From Streptomyces sp. CNQ-509 (GTDB taxonomy: Bacteria; Actinomycetota; Actinomycetes; Streptomycetales; Streptomycetaceae): a DNA stretch of 64,000 bases. The position numbers and the translations under genes are program-made. Below the pieces are notes generated by a model that did not search any database, was not told the DNA's origin, and saw nothing but the letters and a program-made list of their open reading frames with translations. Below, piece after piece: positions 1 to 8,385 of the stretch. The DNA lies in the NCBI RefSeq assembly GCF_001011035.1, contig NZ_CP011492.1, positions 7,061,447-7,125,446 on the forward strand. Reading direction: 5' to 3'. Position 1 is the stretch's first letter. Each line of letters begins with the position of its first letter.

Positions 1-298
1 CGGGCTGGAGGTCACCCGCTTCCGCCGCCGGCTGCGTACGAGCCTCGCCCGCCCCGCGGCGCGCCGCACCCGCGCGGGCGACGGCGTCATGCACCGGACC
101 CCGGCCGCCCGCGAGGTCTTCCGCAGGGCCGAGGAGCTGGGGGAGCGGGCCCCGGGCACGGGCGCGGCCGTGGGCTTGAGCGAACTCCTGCGGGCGCTGC
201 TGGAGTTGCCCGCCCCGCCCTGGGGTGAGCTGGCCGCCGAGCTGGGCGTGGCCGGCGGACTCCGGGCGCTGGCGCACGACGACGGGAGCGCCCGGTGA
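1..298 (+). CDS. Clp_N-like helical-domain protein, C-terminal fragment
   Basis: The reading frame is open from base 2 and ends at TGA 296-298, so the gene begins left of the window. The visible 98 or so residues resemble the N-terminal part of the next gene: an RxFRRRLR stretch, an AAREVFRRAEEL helix and a PPWGELAAELGV helix correspond to similar segments there. This is the look of ClpA/ClpB N-terminal double helical repeats. The stop overlaps the next start (GTGA), so the two genes are translationally coupled and probably related by duplication. Function unknown; peptide or partner binding is an inference from the fold family. Confidence 0.6.
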   Translation, partial: GLEVTRFRRRLRTSLARPAARRTRAGDGVMHRTPAAREVFRRAEELGERAPGTGAAVGLSELLRALLELPAPPWGELAAELGVAGGLRALAHDDGSAR

Positions 299-2352
299 CC
301 ACTGCCCCCTACAGCGGCGGCGTCGGCCTGGCCGTGATGCTCGCCCTGGGCGAAGCCGCCATGGGCGGAGCGGACGAGGCAGAGCCGGTGCACTTCCTGC
401 TGGGGATCTGCAAGGCGTGCGAGATGCCGGTGGCCGACGCCGAGCCGGAGCCCGCCGCGGACCTGGCCGCCGAACTGGCGGGACTCAGGGCCGCCTTCGA
501 GCGGGCCGGGCTGGACACCGCGGCCTTCCGGCGCCGGCTCCGCGCCCTGGTGGCGCGGCCGGACCGGAGCCCCCGGGCCGACGGCATGCCGGAGAGCGGT
601 GCCGCCGCACGTGAACTGTTCCACCGGGCGGAGGAGCTGGCCCAGGAGCGGCGCGACGACGCGGTGGGGCTGCCCCACCTCCTGGCGGCCGTCCTGGAGA
701 CCCCGTCCCCGCCGTGGGCGGCGCTCGCCGCCGAGATGGGGGTCGCGGACCTGCCCGGCGCGCTGCACCCGGACCGGACACCGGGCGGTGAGGACCGGGG
801 CGGCGCCTCCGCCCGGGTGGCGTTCACGGTGCTCCAGGGACCGCTGCGCGGCAAGACGTACGAGTTCCACGAGCGTACGACCTGCATCGTCGGCCGGGCG
901 GACGGCTGCACGCTCCAGCTTCCCGAGGACGAGCAGTACTCGGGGATCTCCCGGCACCACTGCCTGCTGGACATCAACCCGCCCGACGTGCGGGTGCGGG
1001 ACCTCGGCAGCGCCAACGGCACCTACGTGAACGGCGAGAAGATCGGCCAGCGGGACGCCGGCCGCCCGCCGCCCGGTGCGGACCGGCTGCTCTCGTCCGA
1101 GCGGGCGCTGCGGGACGAGGACGAGATCGGGCTCGGCGGCATCCGGCTGCGCGTCGGCATCCGCGTCCCCGCCCGCTGCGCCACCTGCGGCAAGGCGATC
1201 GGCGGGGAGCAGGACGGCGACCGCTGCGTGATGTGCCGTACGACGCGGCCGACTTCGGTGCACGAAACCACGCCGGGGCCGGAGCCCGGGCCGGCGTCGC
1301 GGCCGGCGCCGGAACCGCAACCGGGGCGGCAGCCGGGCGCGGACGGGAACTGCGCCGCCTGCGGCAGCCGGCTCGCGGCCGAGCGCACCGCCCGGCCCGC
1401 CGTGGACGAACTGTGCGGCGCGTGCCAGGGCGACCCGGAGCGGGTCATGGAGCAGCTCCTCCAGGTCGCCGACGACGGCACCAGGAGGCTGCACCTGTTC
1501 GGCGGCTACACCGTCCAGCGGCAACTGGGCCGGGGCGGCATGGGCGCGGTGTACCTCGCCCGGGACCACCAGACCGACGAACTGTGCGCGCTCAAGGTGA
1601 TGCTGCCGCGGGCCGCGGGCAGCGAGACGGCCAGGGCGCGGTTCCTGCGCGAGATGTCGACGGTCGAGATGCTGCGCCACCCCCATCTCGTACGGCTGCA
1701 GGACCACGGCTGCTGGAACGGGATCTACTTCTTCGTCATGGACTACTGCGACGGCGGCGACGTCGCCGGGCTCGTCCACCGGCGGGGCGGCCGGCTGCCG
1801 GACTACCAGGCGGTCGGGATCACCCTCCAGGTGCTGGACGGCCTGGCGTACGCGCACCAGGCGGACGTCCGCGCGTACGACCGGCAGGGCCGCCCGCTCG
1901 CGGTCCGCGGGCTCGTCCACCGGGACCTGAGCCTGCGCAACATCTTCCTGGACGGCGGTGTCGCGAAGGTCGGCGACTTCGGGCTGGCGAAGGCGTTCGA
2001 CGCCGCCGGGCTGAGCGGGCTGACGCACACGGGCACCAGCGCGGGCAGCCCGTCGTTCGTCTCCCGGCAGCAGGTGCTCCAGTTCAAGCGCGCCCGCCCC
2101 GAGGTCGACGTCTGGTCCGCGGCCGCGTGCCTGTACTACATGCTCACCGGCTCCACCCCGCGCGACTTCCCGGCGGGCGCCGACCGGTGGCGGGTGGTCC
2201 TGGACAGCCCCGCCGTCCCGATCCGCCACCGGAGCACCGAGGTGCCCGAGCGGCTGGCGAAGGTGATCGACCACGCCCTCACCGAGGACCCGGAGATCGG
2301 CTTCGGCAGCGCGGCGGAGTTCCGCCGCGCGCTCCTGGAGGCCCGGGACTGA
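295..2352 (+). CDS. Clp_N/FHA/zinc-ribbon serine/threonine protein kinase
   Basis: A 685-residue cytoplasmic multidomain kinase. Residues about 1-170 are Clp_N-like helical repeats. About 177-275 is an FHA domain (IVGRADGC, SRHHCLLD, GSANGTYVNG). Two CxxC...CxxC zinc-ribbon-like segments lie near 294-313 and 352-380. The kinase domain runs from about 404 to the end, with GRGGMGAVY glycine loop, ALKVM lysine (K434), HRDLSLRN catalytic loop (D544) and DFG (D561). The usual lysine after HRDL is serine here, but the core catalytic residues are present. No transmembrane segment or PASTA repeats follow the kinase, unlike PknB. GTG start overlaps the upstream stop. Substrates cannot be read from the sequence; FHA and Clp_N modules suggest phospho-dependent partner binding. 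Confidence 0.85.
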   Translation: MTTAPYSGGVGLAVMLALGEAAMGGADEAEPVHFLLGICKACEMPVADAEPEPAADLAAELAGLRAAFERAGLDTAAFRRRLRALVARPDRSPRADGMPESGAAARELFHRAEELAQERRDDAVGLPHLLAAVLETPSPPWAALAAEMGVADLPGALHPDRTPGGEDRGGASARVAFTVLQGPLRGKTYEFHERTTCIVGRADGCTLQLPEDEQYSGISRHHCLLDINPPDVRVRDLGSANGTYVNGEKIGQRDAGRPPPGADRLLSSERALRDEDEIGLGGIRLRVGIRVPARCATCGKAIGGEQDGDRCVMCRTTRPTSVHETTPGPEPGPASRPAPEPQPGRQPGADGNCAACGSRLAAERTARPAVDELCGACQGDPERVMEQLLQVADDGTRRLHLFGGYTVQRQLGRGGMGAVYLARDHQTDELCALKVMLPRAAGSETARARFLREMSTVEMLRHPHLVRLQDHGCWNGIYFFVMDYCDGGDVAGLVHRRGGRLPDYQAVGITLQVLDGLAYAHQADVRAYDRQGRPLAVRGLVHRDLSLRNIFLDGGVAKVGDFGLAKAFDAAGLSGLTHTGTSAGSPSFVSRQQVLQFKRARPEVDVWSAAACLYYMLTGSTPRDFPAGADRWRVVLDSPAVPIRHRSTEVPERLAKVIDHALTEDPEIGFGSAAEFRRALLEARD

Positions 2353-2581
2353 GCGCGCGCCCCGCCCCCGCCCCGGCTGATCATCACGGGCCCGCGGTGG
2401 TTGTCACAGGCGCCGCACAGCCCGCCGGTGGGCCCGGTGTCCCTGCCGCATCCGGTCCTGCTGTCCGACGCGGAGCGGTGGCGGGCCCTGCTCGACGCCG
2501 GACGGCTGGCGGAGGCTTACCGGCGGCAGCCGCCCGGCTGACGGCTCCGGCGTGATCACGGGGCCGAGTGGCCGGGCGGCG

Positions 2582-2595
2582 GGGACCATCGGCCC
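2582..2595. promoter_or_regulatory. Candidate DevR/OsdR-type box, copy 1
   Basis: GGGAC-CATC-GGCCC, an imperfect palindrome like the GGGACTWWAGTCCC core of the mycobacterial DosR box. Similar sites occur at 12561-12574 and 15614-15627, all upstream of stress-type genes in this island, which also encodes a DevS/DevR-like pair. It lies about 120 bases before the DUF1876 gene. Assignment to that regulator is inference. Confidence 0.4.
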
Positions 2596-2635
2596 TGTGA
2601 TCGGGTGCGGCCACCGGCACACGGTGGAGGCAGAG

Positions 2636-2662
2636 GTGCTTTCCCACCCGGGGTGAAAGCAC
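2636..2662. repeat. Inverted repeat upstream of DUF1876/Hsp20
   Basis: Arms GTGCTTTC and GAAAGCAC are perfect complements, and the interior CACCC/GGGGTG also pairs, giving a nearly continuous hairpin or dyad operator. It ends 52 bases before the DUF1876 start codon. It is not followed by a T-run and does not sit right after a gene, so an operator or 5'-leader element is as likely as a terminator. Confidence 0.5.
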
Positions 2663-2714
2663 GGCGGGGCGCGCTGCGACTCCGTGCTCCGCACCGAGAC
2701 GCGGAGGGAAGACG

Positions 2715-3011
2715 ATGACGCACACCGTGAAATGGAACGTCAGCCTCCAGCTCTTCGAGGAGGCGGGGACGACGACGGCGCGCGTGGTGCTGGACACCGC
2801 GGCCGGGCGGTTCACCGGGCACGGGGACGCGCGCAGGAACCCGGCGGACCCGGACGTGCCCGAGATCGGTGACGAGCTGGCCGCCGGCCGGGCGCTCGAC
2901 GACCTCGGCCGGCAACTGGTGGACGTCGCCCGGCGTGACGTCGAGGCGATCGAGGCCACGGGGCCGAGCGCGGGTTCGGGCGACGGCTGGCCGTCCCCGG
3001 ACCGGATGTGA
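2715..3011 (+). CDS. DUF1876 (dsRBD-like) small stress protein
   Basis: 98 residues matching the actinobacterial DUF1876 family over nearly its full length: KWNVSLQLFEEAGTTTARVV strand region, the hallmark ARRNPADPDVPEIGDELAAG and a C-terminal helix with LVDVARRDVEAIE. These proteins often sit beside universal stress and CBS proteins in hypoxia/dormancy loci, as here. ATG with GGAGGG about 8 bases upstream. Likely cotranscribed with the Hsp20 gene 12 bases downstream. Biochemical role unknown. Confidence 0.85.
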   Translation: MTHTVKWNVSLQLFEEAGTTTARVVLDTAAGRFTGHGDARRNPADPDVPEIGDELAAGRALDDLGRQLVDVARRDVEAIEATGPSAGSGDGWPSPDRM

Positions 3012-3023
3012 GGAGGCCGAACG

Positions 3024-3482
3024 ATGACGAAGCCAGTCCGCCGTAGCGGTGGGGTCCTCGGGACGTGGGACCCCTTCCGCGAGATGGAAGACCTGCACAG
3101 CCGTTTGGACCGCCTCGTGCAGTCCGCCGTTCCGGCCGTACCCGGACCCGGTGCTCCCGGGGCCTGGGTTCCTCTGGCCGACATCGAGGACACCGAGGAC
3201 GCCTACCTGGTGGAGCTGGAGCTTCCCGGAGTAGGCAAGGACGACCTCACCGTGGAGATCACCGACTCCGAGATCGGCGTCCACGGCGAGATCCGGGAGA
3301 AGGAACGCACCGGCGTGGTCCGGCGGCGAGGCCGCCACGTCGGGGAGTTCGACTACCACGCCAGTCTGCCGTCGAACTCGGACACCGGTGACGTCAGCGC
3401 GGAACTGACCAACGGCGTCCTCACCATCCGCGTTCCGAAGGCCGAGAAGACCGGGGCGCGGCGTATCGAGATCGAGGGCTGA
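3024..3482 (+). CDS. Hsp20/alpha-crystallin family small heat-shock protein
   Basis: 152-residue ATP-independent holdase chaperone that binds unfolding proteins in the cytoplasm. N-terminal DPFREMEDLHSRLDRL helix, then an alpha-crystallin domain from about residue 48 to the end (LADIEDTEDAYLVELELPGV, GEIREKERTGVVRRRGRHVG, FDYHASLP). The C-terminal TNGVLTIRVPK contains the expected A-x-x-x-n-G-V-L signature with A changed to T. Normal family length. AGGAGG 8-9 bases before ATG. It follows DUF1876 closely and fits the stress character of this region. Confidence 0.93.
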   Translation: MTKPVRRSGGVLGTWDPFREMEDLHSRLDRLVQSAVPAVPGPGAPGAWVPLADIEDTEDAYLVELELPGVGKDDLTVEITDSEIGVHGEIREKERTGVVRRRGRHVGEFDYHASLPSNSDTGDVSAELTNGVLTIRVPKAEKTGARRIEIEG

Positions 3483-3523
3483 CCGCCGGCCCCCGGCAGC
3501 ATGGCGAGGAGGCGGTGGCGATC

Positions 3524-4453
3524 ATGCGAGCTGAACCGGGCGATCGACTCGTGGTGGAGAGTCCTGCCACCGGAGCCGCCAGACGCGATGGCGAGATCAT
3601 CGGGGTCCGCCATGCGGACGGCACTCCTCCCTACGAGGTGCGCTGGTCGGACACGGACGAGGTGACCCTCGTCTATCCCGGGCCCGACGCACACGTCCGC
3701 GGCCCCGGAGGCCCGCCGGAGGGTGAGGCCGAGGCGGGCCGGTCACGTACGGACCGCGGGGGAGAGCCGACAAGCGCCGAGCCGCGCGCGACCCCACCCG
3801 CCAGGCCGGCCCATCCCGGCGACATCGGCCGCCGCGTGTCCGCGGAGCGCAGACGCCGGGGACTGACCCGGGAGGAGACGGCCCACCGCGCCGGAATGGC
3901 ACCGGAATACCTGGCGTACCTCGAAGAACAGGCGGCCGACCCGACGGCGGCCTGCCTCGCCCGCCTGGCCGGTGTGCTCGGCACGACCCCCGTCGCGCTG
4001 CGCGGCGGCGGCATCGACCGGCCGCCCGGTCAGGGGCAGGCGCTGCGGCACCCCCGGATACGGGATCTCGGTCCCGACGAGTGCCGCCGTCTGCTGTCCG
4101 CCTCCGGTGTGGGGCGGGTGGCGGTCTCGACACCGCAGGGCCCCGCGGTGGTTCCGGTCAACTACGAGGTCGTCGACGAGGCGATCGCCTACCGGACCGC
4201 GCCGGACTCGGTTCCGGCGGCGGCCGTGGGATCGGAGGTCGCCTTCGAGGTCGACCACCTGGACGAGGCCCTGGGCCAGGGCTGGAGCGTGCTGGTCGTC
4301 GGACCTGCGCGAGTGGTGACCGACCCCGGCGCCGTGAGGAGACTGGCCGAGGGCGCCCACGCCGCACCGTGGGCCGGGGGCGAACGGGAGATGTGGGTCT
4401 CGATCCGGCCCACGCGCATCACCGGACGCCGCATCACGGAGCACGGGCAGTAG
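3524..4453 (+). CDS. DUF1918 - XRE helix-turn-helix - PPOX-like fusion protein
   Basis: About 309 residues in three modules. Residues 1-58 are DUF1918 (AEPGDRLVVESPATG, YEVRWSDTDEVTLVYPG). About 105-165 is an XRE helix-turn-helix (GRRVSAERRRRGLTREETAH, EYLAYLEEQAADPT). From about 180 to the end is a pyridoxamine-5'-phosphate-oxidase-like barrel (LLSASGVGRVAVSTPQGPAV, VAFEVDHLDE, GWSVLVVGPARVVTD). The XRE-PPOX pair is common in Streptomyces stress loci; the added N-terminal DUF1918 is less usual. ATG 3524 is preferred to GTG 3515 because AGGAGG (3507-3512) is correctly spaced only for the ATG. It may be a flavin- or F420-sensing repressor, but this is inference. Confidence 0.85.
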   Translation: MRAEPGDRLVVESPATGAARRDGEIIGVRHADGTPPYEVRWSDTDEVTLVYPGPDAHVRGPGGPPEGEAEAGRSRTDRGGEPTSAEPRATPPARPAHPGDIGRRVSAERRRRGLTREETAHRAGMAPEYLAYLEEQAADPTAACLARLAGVLGTTPVALRGGGIDRPPGQGQALRHPRIRDLGPDECRRLLSASGVGRVAVSTPQGPAVVPVNYEVVDEAIAYRTAPDSVPAAAVGSEVAFEVDHLDEALGQGWSVLVVGPARVVTDPGAVRRLAEGAHAAPWAGGEREMWVSIRPTRITGRRITEHGQ

Positions 4454-4721
4454 CCGGGAGCCCCGGGCTGGTGACGAGCCGGCGCCGACCGGCTCTGCGG
4501 GAGCCCGCGCGCGGCTCCGGCAGCGGATGTCCCGCGCACCGTGCCCGTGTTCCTCCTGCCCGGACAACCGCGGATTGCGGCGTACGGGCGGCGGCCGGAG
4601 GAGCGATCATGACTGCCGGCCGGGGGCGCAGCGCTGCGCGGCGAGGAGCAGCGGTGCACGCTGAGCAGGCGGGGGAGAAGCCGCCGGGCGGGGCGGCCGG
4701 GCACCTGGACAGGAGAGGCGG

Positions 4722-7400
4722 ATGGCACCCGACGCAGAGCCGTCCGGGCACGACACCGGCGCGGGTGCGCATCCCGACGAGCCCGGCCGGCGGACGTCCG
4801 CCGGCGCCGTGCCGGTCCCGGGCCGCACGGCCGCGGGGCTCTCCCCGGATGAGGCGGTGCGGCGGCTTGCCCGCCACGGGCCCAACGAGATCCCCGCGGA
4901 GCCGCGGACCCCGGTGGTCCGGCGGGTGCTGCAGCAGTTGCGCGACCCGCTGATCCTCGTGCTGCTCGTGGCCGCCGCCCTGACACTGGCCACCGGAGAT
5001 CTCTCGGACGCGACCGTGATCCTCTTCGTGATCACCGTGAACACCGTGGTCGGTGTCGCACAGGAGGTGCGGGCGGAACAGGCGGTCATGGCCCTGTCCG
5101 CCATGAGTGCCCCCGCCGCCCGGGTGGTGCGGGACGGTACCGAACGCTCCGTGCCGGCGGCCGAGGTGGTGCCGGGCGACCTGGTCCTGCTGGCCGGGGG
5201 AGACATCGTTCCGGCGGATGCGGACCTCGTTGCCGCGGTACGGCTGCTGGTGGACGAGTCCTCCCTGACGGGCGAGTCCGTTCCCGTGGAGAAGGCATCC
5301 GACGGGGACCCGGCCGGCGGCGGAGTGTCGGCAGGTACGGTCGTCGTCCGTGGTCACGGCCGGGCCGTGGTCACCGCGACCGGGGCCGACAGTGCGCTCG
5401 GCCGGATCGCCTCCCTGATGGGCACGGCGCCCGGCCTGACCCCGCTGCAACGCCGGCTGGCGAGGTTCGGCCGGACCCTCGCGGCCGTCATCGTGACGTT
5501 GTGTGCGGCGGTCCTCACGCTCGGGCTGGTGCGGGGGCAGCCCGTGGAGCTGATGATCGTGGCGGCGATCAGCCTCGCCGTCGCCGCCGTGCCGGAGTCC
5601 CTGCCCGCCGTCGTGACACTCTCCCTCGCTCTGGGCGCACGGCGGATGGCGGAACGGCATGCCATCGTCCGCCGGCTGCCCGCGGTGGAGACCCTGGGCT
5701 CCGTCACCGCGATCGCCACCGACAAGACCGGCACGCTGACCGAGGGCCGGATGGCGGCCGAGCGTCTGTGGACACCGCGCGGCGAGGCCACGGTCGAGGG
5801 CACCGGCTACGACCCCGTGGGCCGGGTGGTGCGTGCCGGGACGACGGCGACCCCGCAGGCCGCGCCCGATCTGGCGGAACTGCTCGGTGCCGCGATGCTG
5901 TGCAACGACGCGGCGCTGGAGCCTCCCTCCGACGGCTCCCCGGAGTGGAGTGCGCTCGGCGATCCCATGGAGGCGGCTCTGCTCGTGGCCGGAGCGCGCC
6001 TCGGGCTGGACCGTACGGCCCGGACTCGCGAACTCCCGCGCGTGGCGGAGATCCCGTTCGACAGCGACCGCAAGCGCATGACCACCGTGCACCGCCGGCC
6101 CGGCGGCGGCGTGCGGGTCGCGTGCAAAGGAGCGCCCGAATCCGTGCTCCGGCCCGGGATCCTCCGCGACGGCCCCGAGGCCGTGGCCCGGGCGGTCGCG
6201 CAGGCGGAGGTGCTGGCCCGCCGTGGGTACCGCGTGCTCGCCGTCGCCTCCGCCGACCTCGACGAGGCGGCGCGGCGGCCCCTGGTCCGGGAGTCGGGCC
6301 TGTCGCTGCGCGGTCTCGTGGGCATCATGGATCCACCCGGCAGCGGGGCGGCGCCGATGATCGCGGACTGCAAGCGGGCCGGCATCATCCCGGTACTGAT
6401 CACCGGCGACCACCCGCTGACCGCGCGTGCCGTGGCCGAACGGCTCGGCATCGGCTCCCGGGACGAGGACGTCACCACGGGCGATCGGATCCGGCAGGGC
6501 ACGGCGGGCGACCTGGCGGGAGTACGCGTTTTCGCCCGGACCGGTCCCGAGCAGAAACTGGACATCGTCCAGGCGTGGCGCGGTGCCGGGCACGTGGTGG
6601 CCATGACGGGGGACGGCGTGAACGACGGCCCCGCCCTGCGCCACGCCGACATCGGCGTCGCCATGGGCGGCCGCGGCACCGAGGTGGCCCGGCAGGCTGC
6701 CGATCTCGTGCTCGCCGACGACGACCCCGCCACCATCGTGGCCGCCGTCGAGGAGGGGCGCCGCATCTACGCGAACGTGCGCCGCTTCCTGCTCTACGGC
6801 CTCGCCGGCGGCACCGCGGAGATCCTCGTCATGCTCCTGGGCCCGTTCCTGGGGATGCCGCTGCCGCTGCTGCCCGCGCAGATCCTGTGGGTCAACCTGC
6901 TCACGCACGGCCTGCCCGGCGTCGCACTGGGCGCCGAACCCGTCGCGCCGGGTGCGATGCGCCACCGCCCGCGCCCTCCCGAGGAGAGTGTGCTGGGAGC
7001 CGGTCTGTGGCCCCGCATCCTCCTCATGGGTGCCTTCATCGCCGTCGTGACCCTGGTGGTCGGCGTCTGGGCCCGGGAGACCGGCCGGCCCTGGCAGTCC
7101 ATGATGTTCCTGATCCTCGGTGCCACGCAGCTCGGCGTGGCGCTCGGTTCCCGGGCCCGTCCTGGCAGTACGGCCAATCCTCTTCTCCTGGTCGCCGTTG
7201 GGGCCGCCCTGGGCCTCCAGGTCGCCGGCGTATACCTGCCGCCCCTGCGGGAGCTGCTGGGCACGGAGCCGCTTCCGCTCACCGACCTGGTGATCGTCTG
7301 CGCGGTTTCGGGCCTCGGCCACGTCGTCATGCGCCTCCAGGCCAGGCTCCGGCCGGAACGGCCACCGGGCGGCGGCCCGCCGCGTCCGGAACGGCGCTGA
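4722..7400 (+). CDS. P-type cation-transporting ATPase (P2, Ca2+/Mn2+/Mg2+-type)
   Basis: 892-residue polytopic membrane ion pump of usual P2 length. Visible parts: N-terminal cation ATPase domain (LSPDEAVRRLARHGPNEIP), actuator loop (ESSLTGESVPVEK), M4 ion-site motif PESLPAV, phosphorylation site DKTGTLTEG (D334), nucleotide-binding KGAPESVL, hinge MTGDGVNDGPALRHADIGVA, then the C-terminal helices ending near ALGLQVAGVYLPPL. PESLPAV in place of PEGLPAV and the general order fit the SERCA/PMR1 branch more than heavy-metal CPx pumps; ion identity cannot be fixed. ATG is preceded by AGGAGAGG. Related pumps occur in DosR-type regulons (CtpF in mycobacteria), which suits the neighbourhood. Confidence 0.92.
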   Translation: MAPDAEPSGHDTGAGAHPDEPGRRTSAGAVPVPGRTAAGLSPDEAVRRLARHGPNEIPAEPRTPVVRRVLQQLRDPLILVLLVAAALTLATGDLSDATVILFVITVNTVVGVAQEVRAEQAVMALSAMSAPAARVVRDGTERSVPAAEVVPGDLVLLAGGDIVPADADLVAAVRLLVDESSLTGESVPVEKASDGDPAGGGVSAGTVVVRGHGRAVVTATGADSALGRIASLMGTAPGLTPLQRRLARFGRTLAAVIVTLCAAVLTLGLVRGQPVELMIVAAISLAVAAVPESLPAVVTLSLALGARRMAERHAIVRRLPAVETLGSVTAIATDKTGTLTEGRMAAERLWTPRGEATVEGTGYDPVGRVVRAGTTATPQAAPDLAELLGAAMLCNDAALEPPSDGSPEWSALGDPMEAALLVAGARLGLDRTARTRELPRVAEIPFDSDRKRMTTVHRRPGGGVRVACKGAPESVLRPGILRDGPEAVARAVAQAEVLARRGYRVLAVASADLDEAARRPLVRESGLSLRGLVGIMDPPGSGAAPMIADCKRAGIIPVLITGDHPLTARAVAERLGIGSRDEDVTTGDRIRQGTAGDLAGVRVFARTGPEQKLDIVQAWRGAGHVVAMTGDGVNDGPALRHADIGVAMGGRGTEVARQAADLVLADDDPATIVAAVEEGRRIYANVRRFLLYGLAGGTAEILVMLLGPFLGMPLPLLPAQILWVNLLTHGLPGVALGAEPVAPGAMRHRPRPPEESVLGAGLWPRILLMGAFIAVVTLVVGVWARETGRPWQSMMFLILGATQLGVALGSRARPGSTANPLLLVAVGAALGLQVAGVYLPPLRELLGTEPLPLTDLVIVCAVSGLGHVVMRLQARLRPERPPGGGPPRPERR

Positions 7401-7590
7401 CGCCGGTATCCCGCGTGCTCCCCGCGCGCACCGCCGTGATCCCGAACGCGGAGCGGGACGTACCGGCGCCCGGCCGACGGCGCCGACGGCATCCGGGTGC
7501 TGTCTGACGCGGGCAGGCAGCCGCTCCCGGGCAGGTCCCCGCCGTCGCGCGGGGACGGCCGTACGTTACCCGGGAGAGGAGGCGGTGCCG

Positions 7591-8385
7591 ATGCCCGCCG
7601 CATCCGGTGAACCGGCCTTCACCCACCCCGCACGGCTCGGGTCGCGGCTGGACGGTCTGCACGCCGTCGTGTTCGACACCGACGGCGTCATCATCGATTC
7701 GGCCCGGATCCACGCCGCGGCCTGGCAGCTCGCCTTCGACGCCGCCCTGCGCGCCCGCCCGCCCGCCGACCCGGCGCTGCGCGGGCCGTTCGACCCGGTC
7801 GAGGACTACCGGCGGCATGTCGACGGCAAGTCCCGCATCGACGGTGCGAAGGACTTCCTCGCGGCACGCGGGTTGGCTCTGCCCCTCGGCGGGCCCGCGG
7901 ATCCCCCCGGCACCGGCAGCGTGTGGGGGGTGGCCGCGGCCAAGGAGAGGGCCTTCACCGCCTGCCTCGCGGAGCACGGCGTGGCGGCGTTCCCGGGCAG
8001 CGTGCATCTGCTGGACCGGCTGCGCCGGGCCGGGCTGCCGTGCGCGGCCGTCTCCGCCTCCCGGCACGCCCGGGACCTGCTACTCCGCGCCGGCGTTGGG
8101 GACTACTTCACCTGCCTGGTGGACGGGGCCGACAGCGCCCGGCTGGGCCTGAAGGGCAAGCCCGCGCCCGACCTCTTCCTCGAAGCCGCCCGGCGGCTGG
8201 GGACGGAGCCGCGCGACGCCGCCGTCGTCGAGGACGCCCTCGCCGGTGTCGAGGCCGGCCGGGCAGGTGACTTCGCCCTGGTGGTCGGGGTGGACCGCAC
8301 CGGCACCGGGCCGAGCGCCGCGGACCTGAAGCGCCGGGGCGCGCATCTGGTGATCCGCGATCTGACGGAGCTGCTGGACCCGTGA
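7591..8385 (+). CDS. HAD-superfamily beta-phosphoglucomutase-like hydrolase
   Basis: 264 residues. Motif I FDTDGVIIDS holds both catalytic aspartates, followed by a helical cap, motif II VSASRHAR, and motif III/IV KGKPAPDLFLEAARRL with VVEDALAGVEAG. This pattern is typical of beta-phosphoglucomutase, which interconverts beta-glucose-1-phosphate and glucose-6-phosphate. The gene overlaps the GH65 phosphorylase (GTGA at 8382), and the two form the classic pair in which the phosphorylase releases beta-glucose-1-phosphate for this enzyme. ATG 7591 is chosen over GTG 7585 because AGGAGG at 7577-7582 is spaced for it. Confidence 0.9.
   Translation: MPAASGEPAFTHPARLGSRLDGLHAVVFDTDGVIIDSARIHAAAWQLAFDAALRARPPADPALRGPFDPVEDYRRHVDGKSRIDGAKDFLAARGLALPLGGPADPPGTGSVWGVAAAKERAFTACLAEHGVAAFPGSVHLLDRLRRAGLPCAAVSASRHARDLLLRAGVGDYFTCLVDGADSARLGLKGKPAPDLFLEAARRLGTEPRDAAVVEDALAGVEAGRAGDFALVVGVDRTGTGPSAADLKRRGAHLVIRDLTELLDP

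Larger units (their letters stand above)
2353..2714. other. 362-base intergenic region with an operator-like site and a hairpin
   Basis: No convincing gene. In the kinase frame, after its stop, an open stretch runs to TGA 2539-2541 and reads with plausible Streptomyces codon use (PVSLPHPVLLSDAERWRALL); it may be the remnant of a small protein gene, with possible TTG or GTG starts near 2401-2437 but no good ribosome binding site. Further right lie the two sites listed separately (2582-2595 and 2636-2662), placed as expected for control of the DUF1876/Hsp20 genes. Confidence 0.5.

Noticed and set aside
4609..4953. A frame beginning at ATG 4609 with a good GGAGGA site before the cation ATPase
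   Set aside because: Its peptide is Arg/Pro-rich without family features and overlaps the ATPase in another frame by over 200 bases; at most a short leader.
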